Shown here piece after piece: positions 1 through 13,378 of a stretch of 64,000 nucleotides of DNA. The notes beneath the pieces were generated by a model. It was not told the origin of the DNA. It was given only the letters and a program-made list of their open reading frames with translations, and did not search any database. Within the stretch, counting starts at the first letter, position 1; every line of letters starts with the position of its first letter. The translations under genes were made by a program, and so were the position numbers. This stretch comes from Ficedula albicollis. Lineage: Eukaryota > Chordata > Aves > Passeriformes > Muscicapidae. The stretch spans positions 112,373 through 176,372 of the forward strand of contig NW_004775941.1 of assembly GCF_000247815.1 (NCBI RefSeq), given 5' to 3'.

Positions 1-2163
<2,163 letters not shown>

Positions 2164-3060
2164 CTGCAAGAGAGCGGAGAGGCGGGGCTCAGACGCGGAC
2201 TGCCGGGGGTCGGTCTGACACAACTGCTGTGCAGGGGAGAAACCCCTCTGGAGAAACCCCTCCGTCCCTGCCCGGGGACAAGGGACGTGTCCCACCCTCA
2301 GACACCCCCCGGCAGTGCTAGGCTGGAACCAACCCTGTGGGGCTCATCCCTCGCGGTGAGAACCATCAGACACCATCACCCTCCTGCAGGGCTGAGCCAG
2401 CCCCTGGCCCTGTTTCGCATTATTCACATGTAATTTCTGTCCCCTTAAAGGTGCCACCATCCTGCTGGACCCAGCCTTGCTCACCCATCATTTGTCTCCT
2501 CAGTGCCTTTGTATAAAACCATAATAATCCCCTGAGCTGGAGGAGAAATGCCAATAATCTGCTCTTTCCTTCTAAAGCATATCCCCCGACGTTCCAGCTG
2601 ACTTTCCCCATGCTTGCTCTTCCCAACACGTGCTGAGCCCTGCACTGAGCTTGGTGCTGCCCTGTTCCCCCTGCAGAGATCTCAGGGAGGTGATCTGAGC
2701 TTACATTTATTTCCTGTATCCATAAAATCCTCACTGGATCCCACTGAGCTCTGATCAACCATTTTTGGGGAAGGACACATCTTGGGGACATCTGTCCCCA
2801 TTTTCCCCTGCTTTGCAAGGGAAACTATTCACAATCACCTTCAACTCCCTCTGCTGCTATATTAAATCCCACCTTTACTGCCCCGGCAGCCCAACCCTCC
2901 TTCCTGCAGGGTACCCCAGACCTCCTGTATGGGCAGTTTTCCCAGTTCTGTGTCACTGACAATTTCACTGATGCTTTCCTGCCTTCGTGCTGTTCTTAAC
3001 ATGTGAGAATGATGAGCTGCTTTTAAAGTGTTGAGTTTGCAGCCTTTTAGTACAAAAGGA
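2164..3060. other. Unassigned intronic sequence before the last ASXL2 exon
   Basis: No exon-like conserved reading frame, CR1 tail or tandem array was recognised here. It should contain part of the ASXL2 intron; the expected penultimate exon was looked for on the minus strand and not seen. Confidence 0.5.
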
Positions 3061-3095
3061 TATGAATAGGGGAGCAGGATTCCTGGGAATACAGG

Positions 3096-3167
3096 AATTA
3101 ATCTGCCTAAGGGGCCAGCGCAGCCGGTTCGGAATTAATCTGCCTAAGGGGCCAGAGCAGCCGGTTC
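3096..3167. repeat. Two-copy 35-bp tandem duplication
   Basis: The segment beginning gaattaatctgcctaagggg occurs at about 3096 and again at 3131, with near-identical continuation through cagccggttc. Confidence 0.8.
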
Positions 3168-3444
3168 AGCAGCAGCTGCCTGGTCCTAACCTGGCTCTCA
3201 AACCCAAATCCTGGGCTGTTTCTGTGCTGCTGCCTCCCCCTGCCCATTCCCTCTTTCCTTTCCCAGCTGGGTTCTTGCAAAGGCTCAGCAGCCAAAGGGC
3301 CTCTGGTGCTGAGGTGTTCCCCAAAATGCTCCTGTCCTGGCACTGCAGCACTACAAACCAGGCTGCAGTGCTGCCAGGGGCTCTGGCTGGAATCCCAGTG
3401 TCTGGGGTGGCTGCAGGGGAGCCTGGAGCCTTCACCCCTGTGGC

Positions 3445-3625
<181 letters not shown>

Positions 3626-3730
3626 CTGTCCCCTCTGGCAGCTCCTACTCTCCTCTCTGTCCCCACAGCCCTGCAGCCTGGCACAGCAGGAATGTCCCTG
3701 CCCATGACAGGGTGGGATGAGCTGGGTTTT

Positions 3731-5030
3731 GAGGTCCCTTCCAGCCCGTCCCTTTGGGGTTCAGTGCCCTGGCCGTGGCTCTGAGGTCCCTTCCAGCCCG
3801 TCCCTTTGGGGTTCAGTGCCCTGGCCGTGGCTCTGAGGTCCCTTCCAGCCCGTCCCTTTGGGGTTCAGTGCCCTGGCCGTGGCTCTGAGGTCCCTTCCAG
3901 CCCGTCCCTTTGGGGTTCAGTGCCCTGGCCGTGGCTCTGAGGTCCCTTCCAGCCCGTCCCTTTGGGGTTCAGTGCCCTGGCCGTGGCTCTGAGGTCCCTT
4001 CCAGCCCGTCCCTTTGGGGTTCAGTGCCCTGGCCGTGGCTCTGAGGTCCCTTCCAGCCCGTCCCTTTGGGGTTCAGTGCCCTGGCCGTGGCTCTGAGGTC
4101 CCTTCCAGCCCGTCCCTTTGGGGTTCAGTGCCCTGGCCATGGCTCTGAGGTCCCTTCCAGCCCGTCCCTTTGGGGTTCAGTGCCCTGGCCATGGCTCTGA
4201 GGTCCCTTCCAGCCCGTCCCTTTGGGGTTCAGTGCCCTGGCCATGGCTCTGAGGTCCCTTCCAGCCCGTCCCTTTGGGGTTCAGTGCCCTGGCCATGGCT
4301 CTGAGGTCCCTTCCAGCCCGTCCCTTTGGGGTTCAGTGCCCTGGCCATGGCTCTGAGGTCCCTTCCAGCCCGTCCCTTTGGGGTTCAGTGCCCTGGCCAT
4401 GGCTCTGAGGTCCCTTCCAGCCCGTCCCTTTGGGGTTCAGTGCCCTGGCCATGGCTCTGAGGTCCCTTCCAGCCCGTCCCTTTGGGGTTCAGTGCCCTGG
4501 CCATGGCTCTGAGGTCCCTTCCAGCCCGTCCCTTTGGGGTTCAGTGCCCTGGCCATGGCTCTGAGGTCCCTTCCAGCCCGTCCCTTTGGGGTTCAGTGCC
4601 CTGGCCATGGCTCTGAGGTCCCTTCCAGCCCGTCCCTTTGGGGTTCAGTGCCCTGGCCATGGCTCTGAGGTCCCTTCCAGCCCGTCCCTTTGGGGTTCAG
4701 TGCCCTGGCCATGGCTCTGAGGTCCCTTCCAGCCCGTCCCTTTGGGGTTCAGTGCCCTGGCCATGGCTCTGAGGTCCCTTCCAGCCCGTCCCTTTGGGGT
4801 TCAGTGCCCTGGCCATGGCTCTGAGGTCCCTTCCAGCCCGTCCCTTTGGGGTTCAGTGCCCTGGCCATGGCTCTGAGGTCCCTTCCAGCCCGTCCCTTTG
4901 GGGTTCAGTGCCCTGGCCATGGCTCTGAGGTCCCTTCCAGCCCGTCCCTTTGGGGTTCAGTGCCCTGGCCATGGCTCTGAGGTCCCTTCCAGCCCGTCCC
5001 TTTGGGGTTCAGTGCCCTGGCCATGGCTCT
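3731..5030. repeat. 52-bp minisatellite, 25 exact-length copies, seeded in a CR1 tail
   Basis: The unit starts gaggtcccttccagcccgtc and ends ggcc(g/a)tggctct; the period is 52 bp with no length change over 25 copies. The start, with the preceding cagggtgggatgagctgg, resembles the CR1 3' end (gg-tcccttcca-ccc), so the array probably grew from a CR1 tail. The first 7 copies carry ccgtgg and the remaining 18 carry ccatgg. Confidence 0.95.
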
Positions 5031-6232
5031 GACTCCTCGGGGCTCAGCCCAGAGCTGCAAGGAAAACACAGCTTTGCTTTGGAAAACACCCCATCCTTAG
5101 GGAAATGGGGGCAAGATTCTCTAAACAAACTCCCTAAATAAATGTCTCACACCCCCAGTTCTATGCCACCATCGCTTCCCTACTGACAGTCCTTCCAGAG
5201 GAAGCAGAGATCAGCATCAAGGATTAAAACCAGCTAAATGCAGCACGTGGACACTGGGGAGCTCCAGACACCAATTTCCCAGGCTGCAAATCCAAAGTCT
5301 GGCCAACGGTGAACATGAGACCCCCAGCCCCCTCTGCAGCCCCAGCTCCCACGGTGACATTGGCAGGGACACTGAGAAGGGTCCCACCAGCTCTTCAACA
5401 GGACAGGGAATCCAATTCCAGAGTGATGTCTGGGAAAAGTTACTCCTTTTGGATTAACTTCATCCTTCCCTCTCAATGATTTGTCAAATTGGGTTTTTTT
5501 CCCCAGACATAACCCTGAGAAGGTCTGGTGAATCCATGGATTGGTCCCAAGACAAGTTCTCAGGAGCTGGAGGAGCTGAGTCCTGCTCATGTCCCCTCCA
5601 CCCTGTCCCCCTAATGCTCAAGGCTGGGGCTTTGTCACCTCCCCACGAGCTCAGAGCTGGGGCAGGGGGCTGGTAAAGCCCTTGATGAGCTGCACTGCCA
5701 GCCTGGTGTATCCCTGTGGCTGCTCCCACAGCGCCCCGTGGAATGCCAGGAATAACCTGGATGCTCTGCAGGGTTAAATCACCCTGCGTGGATGGCAGGC
5801 ACAGTGGCTGGCAGGGCGGGGACAAACAAAACCCTGCCACAGAGCAGGGTCAGGAATTCCTGATCAGTTATTTCCCTGTGTGTGCTCAGAGAGCCCAAAT
5901 CCTCCCTGAACCCGACAGGATGGGAAAACCCTGAAGTGACAGGAGGCACAGAACAAAAGCTGTGCAGATTTGGGGGTTTGCCCAGGTGGGGTGGGAGATG
6001 TGGGAATGCAGGTGCCGAGCCTGGGGTGGGTCCAGGAGAGCCTGGGGAGGGCTCCAAGCACGGAGGGGAGGAGAGGCAGGACACCTGCACCGGGGAAGGG
6101 AGGCAAACACCTCACACCTGCATCCTGCTGGCATTTCCCAGTTTCCTGGAAGCCAGAAACCCTCCTGAGGTTCAGGGCTGCTGGAACCCAGTGTTCACGG
6201 CTGGGGGCCCCAGAGCAGAGCTGAGCTCTCAC
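5031..6232. other. Intron 3' of the DEUBAD exons, no exon found
   Basis: Mostly unique-looking sequence. A missing ASXL2 exon after the GQ codons would be expected in this intron, but no minus-strand frame here resembles the ASXL2 central region. Confidence 0.5.
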
Positions 6233-6338
6233 CTCTGCCCATAGTAGCTCTCAAAGAAGTGCTCCTTCCACAGCTCCACCTTCTTCTCCTTCTCCAGCTC
6301 TTGCCGGATCCGCAGCTGCATTTCTGGGGTGAACTCTC
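6233..6338 (-). CDS. ASXL2: ASXL2 exon, end of DEUBAD domain
   Basis: This 106-bp exon has a cacag acceptor (6339-6343) and a gtgaga donor below 6233. Two bases finish Gly, then it reads [20 protein letters not shown], then [14 protein letters not shown], leaving two bases (AG) for the next codon. This charged helix closes the DEUBAD domain. The next known ASXL2 exon should complete Ser/Arg and read approximately S-G-L-S-L-E-D; I could not find it between 6232 and 2164. From this point the gene model has a gap in the middle of the protein. Confidence 0.97.
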
Positions 6339-6464
6339 CTGTGGGGTGCCAAAGGGATTTCTGAGACAGGCCAGGGGGGTGCCCCAGGAGCTCCCAGTGC
6401 TGCACCTGCCTCAGCCCCACCCTGAGCCCAGGGGCTGCTCCATGGGATGGGGCACTCCAGGGAA

Positions 6465-6715
6465 TGGGGCTGGAGCCCCAGGAGAGGCTGAGGGAGCTGG
6501 GAAAGGGGCTCAGCCTGGAGAAAAGGAGCCTCAGGGGCACCTTGTGGCTCTGCACAACTCCCTGCCAGGAGGGGACAGCCAGGGGGGGTCACCTTGTGGC
6601 TCTGCACCTCAGGGGCACCTTGTGGCTCTGCACAACTCCCTGCCAGGAGGGGACAGCCAGGGGGGGTCCCAGGGAACAGGGACAGGAGAGGGAACGGCCT
6701 GGTCAGACTTGTGAG
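6465..6715 (+). mobile_element. CR1 LINE fragment with internal duplication
   Basis: CR1 body sequence in sense orientation (ggagaggctgagggagctgg ... ctccctgccaggaggggaca). The segment with ggcaccttgtggctctgca appears three times between 6535 and 6640, an internal tandem duplication. Confidence 0.85.
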
Positions 6716-7048
6716 GGCCTCAGGACCCTGACAGGGAAGAATTTTCTCCCAGTATCCCCCCTAAACATGCAAAGGGATGGCTCAAGGACTGAGCACCCCG
6801 TGCTCTGCTCTGCACCTGAATTTCCCTCCTCTGCCCCCTCAGCAGTGTCTGTCTTTAGGTGCCACAACCCCAGAACGCCCCAGCTCTAATGCCAGTTCAA
6901 TGTTAAACACATCTTCCCTTCTTTTCTCATCTCTTCCAGAGATTTGCTTTGTCAGTTCAGCACAGAACTCCCCGTGCAGCCCCCAGTTCTGGGCTTGCCT
7001 TGGCTCCCACCCTGCCCAGCCTGCAGTGAGAGCCTGCAGAGCTCCAGA

Positions 7049-7145
7049 ATTCCCCTGTGCTTTCCAGGAATTCCCCTGTGCTTTCCAGGAATCCCTTCTG
7101 TGCTTTCCAGGAATTCCCTCTGTGCTTTCCAGGAACACCCTCTGT
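7049..7145. repeat. Short minisatellite next to an ASXL2 donor
   Basis: About five copies of a 21-24-bp unit containing tgtgctttccaggaattccc. It starts roughly 50 bp into the intron after the donor at 7193. Confidence 0.85.
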
Positions 7146-7192
7146 TTTCCCCAGCCCCTCCCCAGCAGTGAGGACACGAGGGGATGTTTTAC

Positions 7193-7289
7193 CTTCTGAC
7201 AGCCTCTCCTTCCAGCCCTGTGCAGCTGATGTGAAGAACTCGTTGTTGAGAGCAGAGCTGCTGAGCTTCATCAGCCCGTCAGCCCCGAC
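7193..7289 (-). CDS. ASXL2: ASXL2 exon, middle of DEUBAD domain
   Basis: This 97-bp exon starts after ctctcccag (7290-7298) in phase 0 and ends one base into a Gly codon before gtaaaa. It reads [20 protein letters not shown], then [13 protein letters not shown]. The NNEFF segment is the conserved 'NEF' region of DEUBAD domains, which in related structures contacts the UCH-family deubiquitinase. Conservation with ASXL2 is nearly complete. About 50 bp past the donor a roughly 21-24-bp minisatellite begins (7140 downward). Confidence 0.97.
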
Positions 7290-7594
7290 CTGGGAGAGAG
7301 AGAGACAGCCCTGGGCAGCTGCTGGCCACCCTCTGCTGGCCACAGCCCTGGGCAGCTGCTGGCAGGGCCAGTGTCCCTGGGCACAGACAAGTGCAGCAGT
7401 GCCCACAGCCCTGGAGTCACTCAGGACAGGGCCACTGGCCCCAGCCTGGTGCTGGCCAAGGCTGAGGGGAGCAGGTTTTCTGTCCAGCCCTGGGTTTGGT
7501 CACACGACTGCCCTGGCCAGAATAAAGTGGGTGACACTGAAAACTTGGTACTGGGGGAGTTTATTTCTCTCAGAATTCTGGAGGATTTGGGAAC

Positions 7595-7845
7595 ACTCCC
7601 ACCCCAGTGTCCAGCCTGGCCTTGGGCACTGCCAGGGATCCAGGGGCAGCCACAGCTGCTCTGGGCACCCTGTGCCAGCCCTGCCCACCCTGCCAGGGAA
7701 CAATTGCTGCCCAGGATCCCAGCCAGCCCTGCCCTCTGGCAGTGGGAGCCATTCCCTGGCTCCTGTCCCTCCCTGCCTTGTCCCCAGCCCCTCTGCAGCT
7801 GTCCTGCAGCCCCTTCAGGCCCTGCAAGGTCACAGTTTGGTCACC
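7595..7845 (-). mobile_element. CR1 LINE 3' fragment
   Basis: Reverse complement of the CR1 3' region: cagtgtccagcctggccttg at the left, then the gccagagggcaggg and cctgcagccccttcaggccc equivalents to the right. Confidence 0.88.
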
Positions 7846-7916
7846 CTAAGCTGGATTTTGCTCAGGTACCACAACAGGAGGGGGATCCCCACCTGGAGTT
7901 ATCTCTGCAGGTTTAG

Positions 7917-8217
7917 TGCCCAGGTGTGTGCCCATACCTGCCTGTCCCAGCTGAGTGCCCAGGTGTGTGAGTGCTGTACCTGTCCCAGTGTGTCAGTGCC
8001 CAGGTGTGCCAGTGCCATACCTGCCTGTCCCAGGTGTGCCAGTGCCCAGGTGTGTGCCCATACCTGTCTGTCCCAGCTGAGTGCCCAGGTGTGCGAGTGC
8101 TGTACCTGTCCCAGGTGTGCCAGTGCCATACCTGCCTGTCCCAGGTGTGCCAGTGCCCAGGTGTGCCAGTGCCATACCTGCCTGTCCCAGGTGTGCCAGT
8201 GCCATACCTGCCTGTCC
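7917..8217. repeat. Minisatellite that duplicates an ASXL2 exon-intron junction
   Basis: Basic unit about 30 bp (caggtgtgccagtgccatac ctgcctgtcc), with higher-order variation. The rightmost unit contains the last bases of the ASXL2 exon and its donor. Copies of the junction cag|gtatgg on the minus strand end at 8178, 8132, 8021 and 7938, besides the true one at 8208; a further variant lies near 8060. Confidence 0.92.
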
Positions 8218-8371
8218 ACGTCGGGCAGCAGCAGCAGCAGGCGCTGCTGGCACTCGGGGGGCAGCAGGCTGAAGGTGTGCTTGTTGATCAGTGCCCTCAG
8301 GTTGGTGTTCACCAGGATGGAGTCGGGCGTCTCCACGTCGATGTCGGCGCAGCGCGCTCTCTTCAGCTGCC
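8208..8371 (-). CDS. ASXL2: ASXL2 exon, first part of DEUBAD/ASXH domain
   Basis: This 164-bp exon has a ctggcag acceptor (8372-8378) and a cag|gtatgg donor at 8208/8207. Two bases complete Arg, then it reads [20 protein letters not shown], then [20 protein letters not shown], ending [11 protein letters not shown] in phase 0. This is the N-terminal half of the DEUBAD (ASXH) domain, which binds the BAP1 C-terminal domain and raises its affinity for ubiquitin. The donor is the oddity: a 30-bp minisatellite begins exactly at the exon edge and repeats the sequence around the splice site, so an identical donor lies 30 nt further into the intron, in frame. Confidence 0.97.
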
Positions 8372-8544
8372 CTGCCAGGAGATCCCACCTTGCACCGGCC
8401 ACCGGGGGCTGCCACACCCCAAAGAACCCTGCTCCCCCCTCAGCCCTGCACAGGGCTGCAGTGCTTTAATTGCACCACTTAATTAGCGGCTCGCCTTCGT
8501 TTTCTTCTGCCTTCACTCAGAGTCAGGATTAAGAACACAAAGGA

Positions 8545-9475
8545 GACGAGTTTCTCATTGGGGCTTGGCTGTTTATTCAATCTTACCTGAAGCACAGAGA
8601 GTTCTGCAGCACTTCTAAAAGTGAGCAAATTGGAGCTGAATCCAGCTAGTTACAAGGTCTTTTAAAGCTAAACAGTCCAATAAAGAATCAACACTTATAT
8701 TATTTATACTTTTGACCCAATAACCAAACTCCTGTGACCTGCAGTGTCAAAAATCCAACCAAAAATTACTACCTGAAATCATGGAGAAGGAAGAAGAAGG
8801 AACAAGAAAAGGAAGATGGGACAACACCCAAAAATCTCCACCTTGTCCCATACCCATTATATATTCTAAAACCTTCAAATTCCAAACCCTTCACCATGTG
8901 AAATCACACATTTCTATTCTAACCACACACCAGTGATTTTACCTCCATCACTCAAATTTGGAAGCCTCTCCAAGGCCTCAGGTCACAAGCAGTGTTCTCC
9001 TGGGGATGAGTGTTAGAAAGCACAGAAAGCTCAAAACTCCCAAGTTTCCAAAATTGAGTGATAGAACTGGAATCACTGGTGTGCAGTTGAATAGAAGTGT
9101 GTAGTATCTCATGGTGAAGGGTTTGGAATTTGGGATTTTGGAATACAGTAGTAGGTATAAGGCAAGATAGAGGTTTTAGGGCAGAGGTTTCTTTCTTCTT
9201 CACCTTCTTCATGGGTCTGGGTGACACTTTTTTAATTGGATGGAAAATGCCACACTGAGGGTCACAGGTGTTTGATTATTGGGTCAAAAGTAAAAATCAT
9301 TTAGGTGTTGGTTCTTATTGAACAATTAGACTTTAAAAGACCTTGTAAGGAGAGAGATCCATCTCCATTTCTGCATTTTTAGCTTGTTAGCTGCAAGTGC
9401 TGCAGAACTCACTGTACCATGGGTAAGAATGAATAGACACCTGAGTCTGAACACGAAATTGTGTCTCTTGTGCAC
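8545..9475. repeat. Large imperfect palindrome of an LTR-like element
   Basis: The left arm (about 8545-8966) and right arm (about 9045-9475) are diverged inverted copies. Matching landmarks include ttctgcagcact, tacaaggtcttttaaag, acttttgacccaataa, ccaaacccttcaccatg and caccagtgatt in the left arm and in the reverse complement of the right arm. The spacer is about 80 bp. AT-rich composition contrasts with the surroundings. I take it as two head-to-head copies of an avian LTR or other non-autonomous element; the family is not determined. Confidence 0.8.
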
Positions 9476-9674
9476 TCAGTCCTGCCTGTGGCAGAGGGGA
9501 AAAGGATTTAAATGTGGTAACACCTGGTCACCCCTCAGCTGCCCCCTCTGGGGTCCCTGACCAGGGAATGTCACAGTGCCACCATGGGGAGCTGGCCCAG
9601 GGCTTGTGTTACCTCTGCACACACCAGAGATAAACCTCTGCCACCAACAGAGCCTGGCAGACCCAGGAATGGGA

Positions 9675-9727
9675 TATTCCATGCCATCCCATGCCATCCC
9701 ATGCCATCCCATGCCATCCCATGCCAT
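9675..9727. repeat. 10-bp tandem repeat (ccatcccatg)
   Basis: Five copies of ccatcccatg run into a poly-G tract; the other side of the tract resumes with atcccatcccatccc. Confidence 0.9.
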
Positions 9728-10310
<583 letters not shown>

Positions 10311-10504
10311 TCCCATCCCATCCCATCCCTCTCCTGGGATCCTGCCCAGGAGGGTTGTCTCCCTGCAGCTCCTTCTGGCCACAGCCATTTTCTGCTTTAA
10401 CTCTCCAGTCAAGGGCAGTTTGCTCCTGGGGGTTTATTGTGCACTGTCCTGCTCTGTGGAACTGCCTGTTTTCCACAGTGACACTGGGATGGAGAGCTCA
10501 GGAT

Positions 10505-10740
10505 GAGGGAACAGCTGGAGCTGGGCCAGGGGATTCGGGATGGATTTTAGGGAAAGGCTCTTCCCCCTGGCACTGCCCAGGCTCCCCAGGGAACGGGCAC
10601 AGCCCCAGAGCTCCAGGAGAGTTTGGATAACCCTGCCAGGGATTGGGATTGTTGGGGTGTCCTGGCCAGCACCAGGAGCTGCTTCCATGATCTTTGTGGG
10701 TTTCTTCCCCCTCAGGACATCCCATGACTTTGTAAGAATA
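10505..10740 (+). mobile_element. CR1 LINE 3' end, diverged
   Basis: Sense CR1: gctgggccaggggattcggg at the start, a tail with atgatctttgtgggtttctt and the terminal catcccatgactttgta. Confidence 0.75.
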
Positions 10741-11113
10741 TCTTTAAATTCACCATGGTCAGTCCCAGCCCTGGAGAATGTAAAAGGAACCAGGAAGGAC
10801 AGGAGGGCTGAGAAAGCTCCAGGAAAGGGCTGGGAGCCAAATCCAGCAGGGTCTGAGGGGTGGAGATCCAGGGAAGAATTTCTTTTCCTTTGCCATGTTA
10901 TTGGGGTGTGTAAATACATTAAAACCTATAAATAATGCAGGTGCTTTAGTGCTCTCCAACAGCTGGGAGTTCCCAGGAGAGGCCCAGCTGATGAGGACTG
11001 GCCTGAAGATGGCACCGGGCACGATTTACCCCGAGTGCCAGCACCTCCCAGGGTCCCTGAGCAGTGCAAGTGGAGCAGCCAAGGGGCAGGAGAAGCAGGG
11101 AATCATCTCTTAC

Positions 11114-11254
11114 GTGCATGGAGCCTGTCAGACCTCGGGAAGGGCTTCTTGGCCAGCCCTGGCAGCGAGTTCTCAAGCTTCACCGAGGGGGAGGAGCTGG
11201 ATGTGGAGTTTGGGGGGCTGCTGGAGTGTCCATCTGCCTGCTTCCCTTCCCAGC
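11114..11254 (-). CDS. ASXL2: ASXL2 exon, Ser-rich linker before DEUBAD
   Basis: This 141-bp exon has a ctgcag acceptor (11255-11260) and a gtaaga donor below 11114. Two bases finish a Gly codon, then [20 protein letters not shown], then a segment with [13 protein letters not shown] and RSDRLHA; its last base begins the Arg codon completed in the next exon. It matches the ASXL2 segment before DEUBAD (WEGKQ, KVEN, SERLH in the mammalian protein as I recall it). The Val-Lys-Leu-Glu stretch resembles a sumoylation consensus (hydrophobic-Lys-x-Glu). That is pattern-matching only. Confidence 0.93.
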
Positions 11255-11260
11255 CTGCAG

Positions 11261-12640
11261 GAAAGGGGGACACTGCAACAGGGGGAGGCACACGGGGATC
11301 CTGCAGCAGGATGCTCCTGCATGGAACTGCCAGAGCCTCCCCTGCAGCCCAGCAATGGCAGCACAGACACTCCTGTGCTGCTGGAGTGCCTCCTGCCCAG
11401 CAGCTGGGTGTGGGAGACTCCCTGGAGCCACCAGAACAGCCCAAAGCAAAGGCATGGACAGGCACATCCCATCTCCCAGTTCATCCCAGTTTATTTCCCA
11501 CCCAATCCCAGCCAGGCATGGTCCCATTGACACTCCCAGGGCTAACAGAGCTCCTGGCAGAGCTCACTGGCAGGGAAATCTCTCCATCCCTCCCATGTCC
11601 CTGCTAAACTTCACCCTCTGCTGCAGCTTTGTCCTTGCCCACCCTGGGGAATTCCTCCTCCTGCTCAGTTTCCCATCCTGGTTCCTCTCCCTCCCTTCCT
11701 TCCTCACACAAGCTGTTGCAGCTCTGAATAAATCCCTGAAACTGTGGAATCAGTGCCTAGAACATTGTTCCCTCCCCTCTGTCCATTTAATTTCTGCTCT
11801 GTCCCCCACCTCCTGCTGTCCCTGCTGGGAGCTGATGGAGAAAAACCCCCAGGAGGAACCTTCCAGGCCTTGACAGGGAGGGATTTACAGCCTGAGGGGG
11901 CTCCTGAACACACCAATCCCACCTGGAAGCAGCTGAGGAAGAGCTCAAGGAAAAGGCTGGAATCAGGAAAGGATCCTGAGCTGAGCTAAAGGCTGCAGCT
12001 CCAGAGCAGGAAGGGCAGGGCTTTGCAGGCCATGAACCCCAAACCCTGCCCAGCACAGGCTGAGGCTCAGGGCAGCTCCCAGCTGCTCCAAACTCCTGGA
12101 AAAACCTGCCCTGCCCAGTGAACTTCAGTGCAACATCCCCACCACAGCTGCCAGGACATGCAGATCCAGATGTGGGCAATGCTGACACTGGGAATGCTGC
12201 TCCAGAAGCTTCTCTGGCTGCTCCCACCCCAGGGATGGGATGGGGACACTGGGAATTCCCCTGGCACAGGCTGGCAGTGTGCCACAACCCTGCAGGCTGC
12301 ACTGTGAGCCCTGCCAGGGGTGCTCTGGGCACTGAGCCTGCCCAAGGCTGCCAGGGAACTGGGGAGCAGGGACTGCCCAGTCCCAGCTCCTGTGCTCTGC
12401 AGGGAATAACCCAGAGGCAGGTGCAGGATCCCTCCTCTCCACAGGCAGCTGTCCCTGCTTCCAGCACAGCTCCCTGGCTGAAGGAACAGCTCGAAGGGGT
12501 TTTGGGACTGGCACTGGGTCAGTAATTAATATTAATGAATCACCCACAGCACCAGGCTTTGCTGGAGAGCTCGATGGCTGAAAAGTCTTTGGGATTTGGG
12601 AGTGGAGATGCAGGTTTGTTGGGATGTGGAGCAGGCTGGG
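11261..12640. other. ASXL2 intron, no other feature recognised
   Basis: Ordinary GC-rich intron sequence between the Ser-rich linker exon and upstream CR1 pieces. I see no conserved frame or tandem array. Confidence 0.5.
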
Positions 12641-12644
12641 AGCA

Positions 12645-12735
12645 GCTGGGACACTGGGAGGTGTCCCTGCCACGGCAGGGGTGGCACTGGGGGGGATTTA
12701 AGGGATTCGAGGTCCCTTCCCACTCGGCTCTCCAG
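12645..12735 (+). mobile_element. CR1 LINE 3' tail fragment
   Basis: ctgggacactgggaggtgtc followed by ccacggcaggggtggcactg and aggtcccttcc, the CR1 3' terminal region in sense orientation. Confidence 0.8.
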
Positions 12736-13039
12736 GCAGCGCCATTCCCTGACGCCCCGAGGAGAACGAGCATCTCCCTGCCCAGAAGCCCAACGCTGCA
12801 AGGCTGGAAACACCTGGCACAGCTGTGTGGCCAGCAGAGGGGAGCCAGGGCAGCCAGCAGCTCTGGGCACCAGCGCTGGCCACTGACCCCGGGCTGGGCT
12901 GGACCAGTGACCCCAGAGCTGGGCCAGCCATGGCACCACCCAGACTGGGACAAATCCCCAACTGCAGCTGGAGAGCCTGAGGGTGGCCTGGGGCTGGGGC
13001 TGGGTGGGATCCCTGGGATCCCAGCCCCTGGGGTCCCTC

Positions 13040-13130
13040 CCCATGTCCCTGCCACGGCCGGGGTGGCACAGCAGGGGCTCTGAGATCCCACCCAGGCATT
13101 TGGGATTTGATGATTCTGTGGCTCAGAACC
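13040..13130 (+). mobile_element. CR1 LINE 3' tail fragment
   Basis: tgtccctgccacggccgggg, then tttgatgattctgtgg close to the CR1 terminus; short and diverged. Confidence 0.65.
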
Positions 13131-13378
13131 TGGGCCTTACCAAGGCACTCAGTTACTCTGGAAAGAAATCAGGGAAAACTGGCTGAAGGTAACTACCAAG
13201 AATTGGGGATACCATGGAAAATGTGGTGCTGGCAGGGGAGCTCCTGCCCTGCTGGAGCAGCCAGAGCAGAGCAGTGACCTCACTGATTTCTGACACCACA
13301 AATTCTGGAAACCCCTCAGGGATCTTCCAGATGAGGACATGGAACACGCCCTGCAGGATGAGGAGCCACTTTGGAAAA

